64,000 nt of DNA from Gracilimonas sp965227785. Its GTDB lineage: Bacteria; Bacteroidota; Rhodothermia; Balneolales; Balneolaceae. The DNA lies in contig NZ_OZ245785.1 in NCBI RefSeq assembly GCF_965227785.1, forward strand, positions 1,488,001-1,552,000. Direction: 5' to 3'. Shown piece after piece: positions 8,464-17,569 of the stretch. The notes beneath the pieces are model-generated. The model was given only the letters and a program-made list of their open reading frames with translations, was not told where the DNA came from and did not search any database. The translations under genes were made by a program, and so were the position numbers. Each line of letters opens with the position of its first letter. The first letter of the stretch is position 1.

Positions 8464-9576
8464 ATGAATACTACTGAAATTGCCCAAAAAACCGACCTTA
8501 AAGCATTAACCAAAGAAGAGCTTACCCATTTTTGTAAAGAGCTGGGCTTACAGAGCTTTCGCTCCGACCAGATTTTCCAATGGCTTTACCAAAAAGGGGT
8601 TTCTGATTTTGAAGAAATGACGAATCTCTCTAAAGATCTCAGGGAAAAACTTCGTGAAATCGCTACCATCAATCGTATTAAACCGGTTCAGCAGCAGGAA
8701 AGTAAAGACGGTACCATTAAGTTTCTTTTTAAGCTAAACGATCCCGAAGAGGATTATAAAGTTGAAGCTGTTTTAATCCCGGACTTTTTTGCTGACGGAG
8801 CCGCTCGCCGGCTTACCGTTTGTGTGTCTTCCCAGGTTGGGTGTGTTTTTGGATGTGCCTTCTGTGCAACCGGAAAAATGGGGCTTTTCCGCAACCTGAC
8901 CCACGGTGAAATTGTAGATCAGGTGCAATACATCAACGAGCTGGCCGAAGAAAAGTATGGCAAGAAAATCACTAACATTGTGTATATGGGGATGGGCGAA
9001 CCGCTACACAACTATAAAGCCATCACCAATTCAGCCCATATCATTTCAGATCCGCTAAGCATTGAGCTTTCCCCAAAACGAATTACGGTTTCCACCGTTG
9101 GGCTGACCAAGCAGATTAAAAAACTGGCTGATGATCAGGAGGAGTTTAACCTGGCTATTTCCCTTCACGCACCTACAGACGTAAAGCGGGATAAGATTAT
9201 GCCTATCAACAGCTCCATGAACCTGGAAAGCCTGGAAGATGCCGTTAAATATTATTACAAGGCTACTGAGCGATCCATTACCTACGAATACCTGCTTTTC
9301 GACAACTTTAATGACAGCCCCCAGGACGCCCGTGATTTAGCTAAAATTGTAAAGTGGGTGCCCAGCAAGGTGAATATCATTATGTATAACAATGTAGCCG
9401 GTGTGGAGCTTCAGCGAGCAAGAGAAGACCGGTTGGACAATTTTATGCGTGAACTTATCAAAAATGATGTACGGGCAACTGTTCGAAGAAGTCGGGGTGA
9501 TGATATTGACGCCGGCTGTGGTCAACTGGCTATTCGGGAAGGAGCTCCCAAAGGCAAAACGATGGCGAAGAAGTAA
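8464..9576 (+). CDS. rlmN: 23S rRNA (adenine(2503)-C(2))-methyltransferase RlmN
   Basis: 370 residues with all landmarks of RlmN. An N-terminal accessory domain contains SFRSDQIFQWLYQKG. The radical-SAM motif is GCVFGCAFCATG, with cluster cysteines C127, C131 and C134. YMGMGEPLHNY and TVSTVGL line the SAM barrel. C120 and a late Cys in DAGCGQL (about 354) match conserved cysteines, the latter being the methyl-carrying residue of the family. RlmN methylates A2503 of 23S rRNA and A37 of some tRNAs and aids decoding accuracy. Length is normal. It stands alone, convergent with lepB, with a strong inverted repeat between them. Confidence 0.96.
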   Translation: MNTTEIAQKTDLKALTKEELTHFCKELGLQSFRSDQIFQWLYQKGVSDFEEMTNLSKDLREKLREIATINRIKPVQQQESKDGTIKFLFKLNDPEEDYKVEAVLIPDFFADGAARRLTVCVSSQVGCVFGCAFCATGKMGLFRNLTHGEIVDQVQYINELAEEKYGKKITNIVYMGMGEPLHNYKAITNSAHIISDPLSIELSPKRITVSTVGLTKQIKKLADDQEEFNLAISLHAPTDVKRDKIMPINSSMNLESLEDAVKYYYKATERSITYEYLLFDNFNDSPQDARDLAKIVKWVPSKVNIIMYNNVAGVELQRAREDRLDNFMRELIKNDVRATVRRSRGDDIDAGCGQLAIREGAPKGKTMAKK

Positions 9577-9594
9577 GATATAGTTTTCAGGAGT

Positions 9595-9639
9595 CAGGAG
9601 TCAGAATTCAGTACTCAGAATACAGAATTCTGACTCCTG
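9595..9639. terminator. 15-bp perfect inverted repeat between convergent rlmN and lepB
   Basis: The arm at 9595-9609 (CAGGAGTCAGAATTC) is exactly complementary to 9625-9639, with a 15-base loop. It lies between the stops of rlmN (+) and lepB (-), where a bidirectional terminator is expected. No long T tract follows on either strand, so factor-independent termination is not certain. The flanks repeat the same words (GTCAGGAGTC, TTCTGAGTTCTGAATTC), so this is also a local repeat cluster. Confidence 0.5.
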
Positions 9640-9666
9640 TTTTCTGAGTTCTGAATTCTCTTCCCT

Positions 9667-10770
9667 CTAATCAATCATCGTAAAAATTCGCTCGAAGCGT
9701 GGCACCCAGTTGTCGGTGGAGAACCATACGATAGATGCTTTTCCGATAACATGATCACTTGGTACAAAGCCCCAGAAACGGGAGTCCTGACTGTTATCGC
9801 GGTTATCTCCCATCGCAAAGTAATAATCCTGCTTAATGGTATAGGAATTTGTCTCTTCCCCGTTGATAAAGATCTTTCCGCTTTCTCTCCTGAGTTCGTT
9901 CTTTTCGTATCGCTCAATGATATCTTTATAGATGAACCAGTTATCATTGGTGATTTGAACTTCCTGTCCTTCAAACGGTATCACGATTTCAGGGAGTTGA
10001 TCTGAATTGTTGAATGCCCTTGAAAAATCTCCCGAACTCTGCACATAATTTCGATCTACACTGCCCTCAGGTGTCACATTCAAAAACATGGTATCCACTT
10101 CAGCCCATCCGCTAACAGTTGAAGCCACATCATCTGTCATATTCACCACATAGGTATTGTTGTTGGTGTAACCGATGAGTTCTCCGCCAACCGATTCCAT
10201 TTTAGCATTACTCAGGCGTACTCTCTCTGCCATTCGCACCACATAATGTCGCTGTACACCTTCATGCTGCACCGCTTTTTCTCCGTTGATGTAAAGGATT
10301 TTGTCCTGGATTGAGATGGTATCTCCGGGAATAGCTACAGCTCTTTTGATATAATTTGTTTTTTGGGAGACAGGCTTTACTTCCCACGGCACATTAAATA
10401 CAAAAATATCGTTTCGTTCTACATCACGGAAACCAGGCAGTCGGGTCCATGGAAGCTGAACACCTGGCACGCACCATCCCTGCAAAAAAGGCACACACAA
10501 TCCCATGGGGGTTCTGGGACCGTAGGTTACATTGGATACGATGAGCAAGTCACCCGTCATCAGTGTTTTCTCCATAGAAGGAGTGGGGATCTTGTACGAC
10601 CCGAACAGAAAAGCCCTAAGAATAGCCGCAGCAATAAACGCAAAGACTATGGCATCTACCCACTCTCGCAGCCATGATTTAGCCTTCTTATTTTCTTCTT
10701 CTTTCTTTTCCTTCCTTTTCTTCCAATATGAGCTGATTCCCTGCTCTTCGGGATTTTTATTTTCTTCCAA
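9667..10770 (-). CDS. lepB: Signal peptidase I
   Basis: 367 residues from a TTG start at 10770; no in-frame ATG is available after the stop of the upstream gene. A Lys/Glu-rich head is followed by one membrane helix (about 38-57). The catalytic Ser65 sits in PTPSMEKTL and the general-base Lys142 in YIKRAVAIPGDT. The late box GDNRDNSQDSRFWGFVP spans about 321-337. A long insertion (about 165-310) makes it larger than many type I enzymes, as is common in Bacteroidota. It removes signal peptides from exported proteins on the outer face of the inner membrane. It is the last gene of the lepA-hypothetical-lepB operon, 14 bases after the hypothetical. Confidence 0.95.
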   Translation of the reverse strand: MEENKNPEEQGISSYWKKRKEKKEEENKKAKSWLREWVDAIVFAFIAAAILRAFLFGSYKIPTPSMEKTLMTGDLLIVSNVTYGPRTPMGLCVPFLQGWCVPGVQLPWTRLPGFRDVERNDIFVFNVPWEVKPVSQKTNYIKRAVAIPGDTISIQDKILYINGEKAVQHEGVQRHYVVRMAERVRLSNAKMESVGGELIGYTNNNTYVVNMTDDVASTVSGWAEVDTMFLNVTPEGSVDRNYVQSSGDFSRAFNNSDQLPEIVIPFEGQEVQITNDNWFIYKDIIERYEKNELRRESGKIFINGEETNSYTIKQDYYFAMGDNRDNSQDSRFWGFVPSDHVIGKASIVWFSTDNWVPRFERIFTMID

Positions 10771-10784
10771 CTTCGGGGTATTTA

Positions 10785-11366
10785 TTATGTTTTGATATGA
10801 GAGGGCTTCTTGATTTCCTCTTTCTTGTATTCGCCGGCCTCATAGGAAACTTTATACCACTGTCCTCTTTCCGGTGAATAAAAGTAGTCAACGTATTCTT
10901 TGGGTGATGTATCCCGTAATTCTTTAGTCAGTGTTCGTTTCACCTGTGGCATTAAATCCACATAGCGACTGGCACCTACATATACCAGCCCATCATCAAA
11001 CGGGCCTTCGAGATCGAGCACCATCATTGGAATATATCCATCAATGATGAACCAATATTCAAATTGTATTGATTTCCCATCCCGTAAGTATCCATCTTTT
11101 TCAATGATATCTTCCACCTTTTGGGTTGGATCGCCATACGCTCCCTGCAGAACAGCACGAATTTCGATTGCGGGCATTCGGTCCAGTTCATTATAATTGA
11201 ATCCTTGCCCGGTCCATTTTATATCAGCAAATCGTGACTGGAACTCCGCCCTGTCTTCATTACTCACTTTCTTGATATCCGGCTCCTCGAACTGTGCCTG
11301 AGCAGCCGTAGATATCATCACCATCATTACAAAAAAGAAAAAGAATTGTTTCGTCAATCTCTGCAT
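10785..11366 (-). CDS. Exported protein of unknown function between lepA and lepB
   Basis: 193 residues with a signal peptide (FFFFFVMMVMISTAAQAQ) and no lipobox. The mature part is soluble with mixed alpha/beta character: FADIKWTGQGFNYNELDRMPAIEIRA cannot be assigned to a known fold, and there is a YVGASRYVDL segment and a Lys-rich tail. The phrase YGDPTQKVEDIIEKDGYLRDGKSIQFEYWFI suggests a compact ligand- or partner-binding domain, but no motif was recognised. It starts 6 bases after lepA stops and ends 14 bases before lepB starts, so it is co-transcribed with both. A link to export or signal-peptide processing is only a guess from position. Confidence 0.75.
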   Translation of the reverse strand: MQRLTKQFFFFFVMMVMISTAAQAQFEEPDIKKVSNEDRAEFQSRFADIKWTGQGFNYNELDRMPAIEIRAVLQGAYGDPTQKVEDIIEKDGYLRDGKSIQFEYWFIIDGYIPMMVLDLEGPFDDGLVYVGASRYVDLMPQVKRTLTKELRDTSPKEYVDYFYSPERGQWYKVSYEAGEYKKEEIKKPSHIKT

Positions 11367-11372
11367 AAGAAT

Positions 11373-13178
11373 CTATCTGTCGTCTTCGTCCATAGATAGC
11401 ACGGCAAGGAATGCTTCCTGAGGTATTTCAACCGTACCTACCTGTTTCATTCGTTTTTTACCTTCTTTCTGTTTTTCAAGCAACTTTCGTTTTCTGGAAA
11501 TATCACCACCGTAACATTTCGCGGTAACGTCTTTTCGCATCGCGCGAACGGTATCACGGGCAATCACCCGGTTTCCGATAGCCGCCTGTACAGCTACTTC
11601 AAACTGTTGCTGAGGAATAAGTTCCTTTAATTTTCCACAAACTTTACGTCCAAGGTAATAGGCCTTATCACGGTGGGTAATGCTTGACAATGCATCCACC
11701 TGGTCGCCGTTCAGCATGATGTCCAAACGCACAAGATCGCCTTTTCGGTATTCGATAAATTCATAATCGAGAGAAGCATATCCGCGGGTTCCTGATTTCA
11801 ACCGATCATAGAAATCAAAAACAACTTCAGCCATCGGCAGTTCATACGTAATTTCGACGCGATTATTTTGCATGAACAGCTGGTTTACATAAATCCCCCT
11901 CCGCTCCTGGCATAATTTCATAATCGGGCCAATGTAATCAGCCGGAGTAATGATACTCGCCTTAATGTATGGCTCATAGATAGCTTCGATGTCGCCGGCA
12001 CCGGGCATCTGGCTTGGGTTATCTACTTCAATCCGGTTACCACTTTCAACCAGCTCCACTTCGTACTGCACATTGGGAACCGTGGTAATAATATCGATAT
12101 CAAACTCACGATCGAGGCGCTCTTGTACAATTTCCATATGCAGAAGTCCGAGGAATCCGGCACGAAATCCAAAACCCAGTGCCTTCGAGGTTTCCGGTTC
12201 ATAGGTCAGGGAAGCATCGTTCAGCTGAAGTTTTTCAAGGGCAGCGCGCAGGTCTTCAAAATCGTCGGAATCAGTCGGGAAGATTCCACTGAACACCATG
12301 GGTTTGGCTTCCTGGTAACCCGGAATAGGTTCTTTAGCGGGGTCATCCACTTTGGTGATGGTATCACCCACACGAACGTCCTGCAGGGATTTCACACTCC
12401 CGATTACATATCCTACTTCACCGGCGTGCAATTCTTTGGTGGGCTCCTGCTTCATTTTCAGGTAGCCAATCTCTTCGGCATTATACTCCTCATGATTAGA
12501 CATGAATTTGAAGAGATCTCCTTTTCGAAGTACACCCTCCATTACCCGTACGTACGCTACCGAACCCCGGTAGGTATTAAAAACGGAGTCAAAAATAAGT
12601 GCACGAAGTGGCTTGTCTTCTTCTCTTTTGGGGCCGGGAACTTTCTTTACAATTTCTTCGAGAAGCATATCCACTCCTTCCCCGGTTTTCCCGGATACGT
12701 GAAGAATGTCTTCGTATTCACACCCGATCATATCCACAATCTGCTGTCCCACCCCTTCAGGATCGGCGCCGGGCAAGTCAATTTTGTTCAACACCGGGAT
12801 AATCTCCAGGTCTTGGTCGATTGCCTGATATAGGTTTGAAATGGTTTGGGCTTCAATCCCCTGTGCGGCATCAACAACAAGAATAGCACCTTCACACGCT
12901 TTTAACGCACGGGATACTTCGTAGGCAAAATCAACGTGGCCGGGGGTGTCAATCAGGTTGAAGATATAGTCGTTACCATCCGGGCTTTTGTAATCCATTC
13001 GGATGGCGTGACTTTTAATAGTAATACCACGCTCACGCTCCAAATCCATGTCATCCAGCATTTGCTCTTTCATCTCCCGCTCGCTGATGGCGCCGGTAAG
13101 CTGAAGAAGTCGGTCTGCTAAGGTTGATTTCCCATGATCAATATGGGCAATGATGCAAAAGTTTCGAATGTTATTCAT
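11373..13178 (-). CDS. lepA: Elongation factor 4 (LepA), ribosomal back-translocase GTPase
   Basis: 601 residues, the usual LepA length. GTPase motifs are in order: AHIDHGKSTLADRLL (G1), the switch segment RERGITIKSH, DTPGHVDF (G3) and LNKIDLPGADP (G4). The later EF-G-like domains and the LepA-specific C-terminal domain follow (CYGGDISRKRKLLEKQKEGKKRM in that region is typical). LepA acts on stalled or mis-translocated ribosomes, particularly under ionic stress. It is the first gene of an operon with an exported hypothetical and lepB, the classic lepA-lepB linkage. A TATCTTTG box on the minus strand 33 bases upstream is a likely -7 element. The 236-residue plus-strand frame opposite it is a shadow. 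Confidence 0.97.
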   Translation of the reverse strand: MNNIRNFCIIAHIDHGKSTLADRLLQLTGAISEREMKEQMLDDMDLERERGITIKSHAIRMDYKSPDGNDYIFNLIDTPGHVDFAYEVSRALKACEGAILVVDAAQGIEAQTISNLYQAIDQDLEIIPVLNKIDLPGADPEGVGQQIVDMIGCEYEDILHVSGKTGEGVDMLLEEIVKKVPGPKREEDKPLRALIFDSVFNTYRGSVAYVRVMEGVLRKGDLFKFMSNHEEYNAEEIGYLKMKQEPTKELHAGEVGYVIGSVKSLQDVRVGDTITKVDDPAKEPIPGYQEAKPMVFSGIFPTDSDDFEDLRAALEKLQLNDASLTYEPETSKALGFGFRAGFLGLLHMEIVQERLDREFDIDIITTVPNVQYEVELVESGNRIEVDNPSQMPGAGDIEAIYEPYIKASIITPADYIGPIMKLCQERRGIYVNQLFMQNNRVEITYELPMAEVVFDFYDRLKSGTRGYASLDYEFIEYRKGDLVRLDIMLNGDQVDALSSITHRDKAYYLGRKVCGKLKELIPQQQFEVAVQAAIGNRVIARDTVRAMRKDVTAKCYGGDISRKRKLLEKQKEGKKRMKQVGTVEIPQEAFLAVLSMDEDDR

Positions 13179-13210
13179 GTGCGGAATTCGGTGCGTCTCA
13201 CTTTAAATAA

Positions 13211-13218
13211 CAAAGATA
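13211..13218 (-). promoter_or_regulatory. TATCTTTG, candidate -7 box of the lepA operon
   Basis: On the minus strand this reads TATCTTTG, an exact TAnnTTTG match, ending 32 bases before the lepA ATG. No matching TTTG at 19-23 bases upstream was found, so only the -7 half is supported. Confidence 0.4.
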
Positions 13219-13272
13219 CAAAGAAGGCAGGAGCTGTTAAAATTTCGTTATCAAAGAAAATATACTTAGTTA

Positions 13273-13342
13273 TTCGTTATTCGAATTATCGAAATAGTTA
13301 ACCATTCCAACTAAAAAGTGTAATCTGATTACGAATAACGAA
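13273..13342. repeat. 11-bp inverted repeat and GTTATTCGTTATTC words beside hisE
   Basis: TTCGTTATTCG at 13273-13283 is exactly complementary to 13332-13342, ending one base before the hisE stop codon region. The same word GTTATTCGTTATTC recurs at about 13784, so hisE is bracketed by related sequence. The arrangement (convergence or read-through of hisE toward lepA) allows a terminator role, but the loop is long (48 bases). Confidence 0.4.
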
Positions 13343-13343
13343 A

Positions 13344-13694
13344 TCACTCTCCGATGTGCTTGTGGGTACCTTTGTCGTGCCGTTTACGCAGCCTTTTTAT
13401 AACTTTGTGAAGGGGAATTTCTTTTTCTGCAAGCAACAGCATGAGGTGAAAAATCAGATCTGCCGCCTCGTTGATCGTCTCTTTATCTTTGGTATTCTTT
13501 GAAGCGATTACAGTTTCAACGGCTTCTTCTCCGACTTTTTGGGCTATTTTATCAATGCCTTTTTTGTACATGGATGTAGTGTAGGAACCATCCGGCATTT
13601 CAGACTTTCTGTCGTAGAGCAATTCTTCCAACTCTTTCAGAAATTTCAAGTCCTTTTTTGTCAGTGTTTTAATATCAGCCATTTCTAAACTCAT
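13344..13694 (-). CDS. hisE: Phosphoribosyl-ATP pyrophosphatase (HisE)
   Basis: 116 residues, a stand-alone HisE domain without HisI. The MazG-like helical core is visible: KVGEEAVETVIAS (metal-binding acidic residues), INEAADLIFHLMLLL and VIKRLRKRH at the end. It hydrolyses phosphoribosyl-ATP to phosphoribosyl-AMP and pyrophosphate in histidine synthesis, in the cytoplasm. The start could be the ATG at 13694 or the next one four codons on. It is not with other his genes: hisA and hisF lie 10 and 13 kb away on the other strand, and hisI is not in the window. Confidence 0.93.
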   Translation of the reverse strand: MSLEMADIKTLTKKDLKFLKELEELLYDRKSEMPDGSYTTSMYKKGIDKIAQKVGEEAVETVIASKNTKDKETINEAADLIFHLMLLLAEKEIPLHKVIKRLRKRHDKGTHKHIGE

Positions 13695-13822
13695 GTATGC
13701 TTTTATTTGCGGGTGTGAAGTTCACCATTTTATGCCACCCAAACAACGGTTTTTCTAAAATTTAATACTGGGGTAAAGCTCTCGTTATTCGTTATTCAGT
13801 CGTTGGTCGTTGGAAATTAAAC

Positions 13823-15007
13823 TCATTCCTCCCCATACCCCGTCATCTCAATGTAGCCTTGTCCTCCAACTTCATCCCCATCCATGCTTCCAGTTACAGA
13901 TATAGTTCCTTCATAGTACCGAACCGATACATCCATTTCCTGATCATCGAAAAGAGTTGCCAATTCAAGTCGCAGATTTTCTGAAGGAATTTCCATTACC
14001 CACTTAGATGGATACTCCGCTCCGCTGTGAGGACTCTCCCAACTGTCCAGCACACTCAAATTCACTTCACCGGGGTTTATAGTTGTTTTATTTCCTTCCG
14101 GATCAATAAGCGAGCCTGTTGTGAATGTACTAACAGATCCGTCGGCATTTCTGAGCTGGTAATACATCAGGTCATAGCCGTTTGAAAGCTGAATGGAAAA
14201 CCAGTCCCAGCCCTCCTGATCTTCGCCCAATGCAGAAGTACTCCACTCATGATCCATCCAGCTCTGCCCCTCTACCTCATAATTTACTCCATTCATGGTA
14301 ATTGATCCTTGGGCATCCATACGGGTAAAGGACAAATAATAAGACGCATTTCCTTCTCCGGGTCCCTTTTTGTCATAGCCATTTTCTCCCTGAAGGGTTA
14401 ATGGCTTTGCGGGGGTTATCTCCAGATTGATTGCTGAGCCATCATCCATAACCGCCTCAATTCGAACCGGGAAGTTTTTATCATCGGAATTTTCAGGATT
14501 GAGCCGGGATATCTCCCAGTCTTCCAGCCAAATTCTAAAAGGATCAGGCTGTGCACCGGCCAGTCCTGCAGCTCCCCGGCTGTACCGTTCATCATAAACA
14601 TGATTTTCTTCCTGTACGTCGGAAATGGCAAAATGCCCGAGATAAAGCTGATCCGTATTCCACTCTTCGCCCAGGGCAGTCCCGGCTTCGCCACTATCGG
14701 GTGGATTTAACTGACTTCGAAAAATGGTGAATTGATACCCAAACTGACGGCCTTGTTCTGTAAACAGATTACCTGTGTAGTACCACCATTCCGTCCTGTA
14801 TCCGGGATGAGGACCGTGATCATCAGGAAAAATAAATTCTCTTGGCCCCGTTGCCCTCAGGTATCCTTCCTCATCACCTCCTCCCATCGCTTCTGCTACT
14901 GAGACTTTGGCCGTAATCTCTTTATCATCTTGTGTTATAAAGTACAGGCTTCCCGTGGCAAGAAGTATCGCAATCGCTGATATCCAAATAACTTTCTTCA
15001 TAGACAT
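13823..15007 (-). CDS. AttH-like (lipocalin/CrtC-type) exported protein
   Basis: 394 residues with an N-terminal hydrophobic anchor or signal (VIWISAIAILLATGSLYFI). The motif GYRTEWWYYTGNLF near residues 69-82 and the later QSWMDHEWSTSALG, GWDWFSIQLSNGYDLMYYQLR are the hallmarks of the AttH/carotenoid 1,2-hydratase-like double lipocalin fold. In the AttEFGH system AttH is the partner of an ABC transporter. The two genes just upstream encode exactly such a transporter, and this gene starts 9 bases after the permease stop. It probably binds a hydrophobic ligand or lipid at the outer face of the inner membrane. The ligand is unknown. Either of two nearby ATGs (15007, 15001) could be the start. 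Confidence 0.87.
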   Translation of the reverse strand: MSMKKVIWISAIAILLATGSLYFITQDDKEITAKVSVAEAMGGGDEEGYLRATGPREFIFPDDHGPHPGYRTEWWYYTGNLFTEQGRQFGYQFTIFRSQLNPPDSGEAGTALGEEWNTDQLYLGHFAISDVQEENHVYDERYSRGAAGLAGAQPDPFRIWLEDWEISRLNPENSDDKNFPVRIEAVMDDGSAINLEITPAKPLTLQGENGYDKKGPGEGNASYYLSFTRMDAQGSITMNGVNYEVEGQSWMDHEWSTSALGEDQEGWDWFSIQLSNGYDLMYYQLRNADGSVSTFTTGSLIDPEGNKTTINPGEVNLSVLDSWESPHSGAEYPSKWVMEIPSENLRLELATLFDDQEMDVSVRYYEGTISVTGSMDGDEVGGQGYIEMTGYGEE

Positions 15008-15016
15008 TCTTCTTAT

Positions 15017-17569
15017 TTAATCGTTTCTGAGAGCATCTGCCGGATTTGCCTGAGCCATTTTCCATGATGGATAGATTCCCGCCAGCAGAGCTGCAATTAC
15101 AGCAAGCCCAAAAGCCTGAAGCAGAACTTCTGGAGTAATCATGAATTGTAAGGTCCACCCAAAGGAGCGAAGGTTGATTACATACACCAATACGTAGGCC
15201 ATTAAAATTCCAAGAGGAACGGAAAGCAGCCCGGCCATTATACCCATCACCCCGGTTTGAGTGACCACATAATTCCATAGCTGTCCGGGCGTCATCCCGT
15301 TAGCTCTTAACACCGCCAGCTCTCTCGAGCGCTCCAACTGGAGTGCCATTAACGCCGACAGAACTCCGATAAATGCAACTAAAATGGCCAGCATTCGGAG
15401 GACCACCGTTACCGTAAATGTGCGATCAAAAATTTCTATCGAAGCTTCTCTCAACCCTTTGTTGGACCTAATAAAAACTTCCTGCATCCCGGCAGAGTTC
15501 TCCCTCAGCCGTTCTACCAATGTTTCAACTTCCACCCCCGATTCTGCATATAGCGCCAGACCGGAGATAGCATCATCATCAAAAAATTGGTTATAGACAT
15601 CCCTGCTAATAGTTATCGTCCCGATGTCGGATGCGTAGTCAAAATTTATGGCCTGAATGGTAAGGTTCTGATCTCCAATATCGGTTTCTATGATCAGCGT
15701 ATCTCCCAGACTCACCCCGTTCCGATAGGCATATACTTCCGAGACCATCACGATGTTTTCTTCGGTGAATTGTTGCCAAAAATCGTCAGCTTTTGATTTC
15801 AACTGATAGGCCTGTTCAACTTTTGGCCCCTGATTAATGGCCACTAAATTATCGGTCCCATTATTCGTTCGAACTTCTACGCTCCGCACCGTTCCGGCAT
15901 CTTCAACTCCTTCTGTTTGGCGGAGCAAATCTACCAATTCAGGCTCCAGCGTGGCATCAGCTTTGCGTGATACCGAGCTGGGTGGCTGTACATACACATC
16001 AGCCTGAAGCTGAGCTTCAAGCCAGGAAACGACCGTGGTCCTGAAGCTATCCACCATTACCCCAACGCCAACCGTTGCTGCAACGGCCACCACCAATGCC
16101 GCAATGGCAACTGATGTTCGGCTCAATTCAGTAACTACTCCTCGAACGGCCATTTTTCCAATCAATCCGCTTAGTGCCCCAAATATCGGTCGCAGTAGCT
16201 TAGCCAAACCAACAATAATCAGTGGTACAAATAGTGAAAAGCCAACTATCATAAACAGCAATGAAGAATACCCGGCGGCAATGCCTCCCTCAGGAATTAA
16301 AAGAATTAAACCTCCACCTGCGCCAATCATCAAACCTAAAAGTGCGATTGGTGATATTCGGGATGAAATTTTTGATTCGTTGGATGATCGCCTTAATACC
16401 GTTGACACTTCCGCTTCTGAGGCTTCTCTTGCCGGCCAAAATGCTGCGATCAGAGTAGCACCTATTCCAAGTACGATACCTTTCGCCAGCGGAAATAATC
16501 CAATAGATAATTCTTGTACAGATAACACAAAATATAAGTCGTTAATGGATTGAGTCACCAGCTTCACCAACACCTGAGCCAGAAATATGCCGGCTACCAT
16601 TCCCACTGTGGTTCCCAAAAACCCAATCAGTAATGCTTCTTTAAGTACCGTTGTTAAGATTTCGGATTTGGTTACTCCCAAAGCCCTAAGCCGGCCAATT
16701 AACGGGCGGCGCTGAACCACCGAAAAGGTCATTGTATTGTAGATCAAAAACATTCCAACCAACAAAGCAAGCATACTGAGAGCTTGTAAGTTGAATTCAA
16801 AAGCCCGGGTCATTTGCTCCACGGTTTCCGTACGGGATTCAGACCGAACTATGGAAGCCCCTTCCGGCAACACTGATTGAATTCTTTTCTTTAGTGCTTC
16901 TTCAGAATCTTGTGAGAGAATAAGGTCAATACGGGTGAGGCTCCCTTCCATGTTGAACAATCTCTGAGCTGTATTTACATCTACAACTAACAGGCTTTCC
17001 AGAGCCTGCTGGCTTCGGTCATCTTCGGCTTCAATCAATCCAATTAACTGAATAGAAAAAGGGCGACCACCAACAGTAACACGGATTGAATTACCAACTT
17101 CTGCATTCAGTTGGTCAGCAACAGATTGCGCTACCAGCCCGGTATTATCACCGCTTATAAAATCGGATAATTCAATTCCGGCTTGCTGACTGGCATAGTC
17201 CCGGAATGGAGCTTCTGCAATCGGATCAACCCCAAGCACCTGAAATGTTCGATTCATTCCTTCCACCTGAGCATATCCCTCAACTACCGGAGCTGATTTC
17301 CTGAGTCCGGCTTTAATTCTTATATCCCGGTAGGTTTCATCCGGAAGGTCTTCCGCAGCTCCGCGAATTTGATGAGTAGCCTTTCCGGTTACGGCAGCTG
17401 TTGAAAGCTCAAATGCTTTTTCGGCACTGCTGTTGGATAGGTCGATGGATACAACAACGGCCACACCTAATGCCACACCCAATATGGAAAGGGCAAAATG
17501 CCAGGGGTGGCGCAGCAGAAAACGCAGACTGGAAAGCCAGAGTATATTGGAGTTGTTTGAACTGCTCAT
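15017..17569 (-). CDS. FtsX-like ABC permease, AttF/AttG-type fused
   Basis: 850 residues. One N-terminal helix (about 18-40) and a periplasmic MacB-type domain (about 45-250) precede three helices (about 258-390). A second four-helix set begins near 410, with a second periplasmic domain (about 520-700) and a final three-helix FtsX core (about 725-840) ending in PADALRND. Two FtsX cores in one chain match lipoprotein/lipid-type exporters with internal duplication. Its ATG overlaps the ATPase stop by 4 bases (ATGA), so the two are translationally coupled, and the AttH-like gene follows. By analogy with LolCDE/MacB it would move or extract a hydrophobic substrate mechanically. The substrate is not known. 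Confidence 0.9.
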   Translation of the reverse strand: MSSSNNSNILWLSSLRFLLRHPWHFALSILGVALGVAVVVSIDLSNSSAEKAFELSTAAVTGKATHQIRGAAEDLPDETYRDIRIKAGLRKSAPVVEGYAQVEGMNRTFQVLGVDPIAEAPFRDYASQQAGIELSDFISGDNTGLVAQSVADQLNAEVGNSIRVTVGGRPFSIQLIGLIEAEDDRSQQALESLLVVDVNTAQRLFNMEGSLTRIDLILSQDSEEALKKRIQSVLPEGASIVRSESRTETVEQMTRAFEFNLQALSMLALLVGMFLIYNTMTFSVVQRRPLIGRLRALGVTKSEILTTVLKEALLIGFLGTTVGMVAGIFLAQVLVKLVTQSINDLYFVLSVQELSIGLFPLAKGIVLGIGATLIAAFWPAREASEAEVSTVLRRSSNESKISSRISPIALLGLMIGAGGGLILLIPEGGIAAGYSSLLFMIVGFSLFVPLIIVGLAKLLRPIFGALSGLIGKMAVRGVVTELSRTSVAIAALVVAVAATVGVGVMVDSFRTTVVSWLEAQLQADVYVQPPSSVSRKADATLEPELVDLLRQTEGVEDAGTVRSVEVRTNNGTDNLVAINQGPKVEQAYQLKSKADDFWQQFTEENIVMVSEVYAYRNGVSLGDTLIIETDIGDQNLTIQAINFDYASDIGTITISRDVYNQFFDDDAISGLALYAESGVEVETLVERLRENSAGMQEVFIRSNKGLREASIEIFDRTFTVTVVLRMLAILVAFIGVLSALMALQLERSRELAVLRANGMTPGQLWNYVVTQTGVMGIMAGLLSVPLGILMAYVLVYVINLRSFGWTLQFMITPEVLLQAFGLAVIAALLAGIYPSWKMAQANPADALRND

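Noticed and set aside
12123..12833. 236-residue plus-strand ORF
   Set aside because: Antisense of lepA, which has complete GTPase motifs.
16035..16553. 172-residue plus-strand ORF rich in Thr, Ala and Pro
   Set aside because: Antisense of the FtsX-like permease; its composition is that of a reversed hydrophobic helix region.
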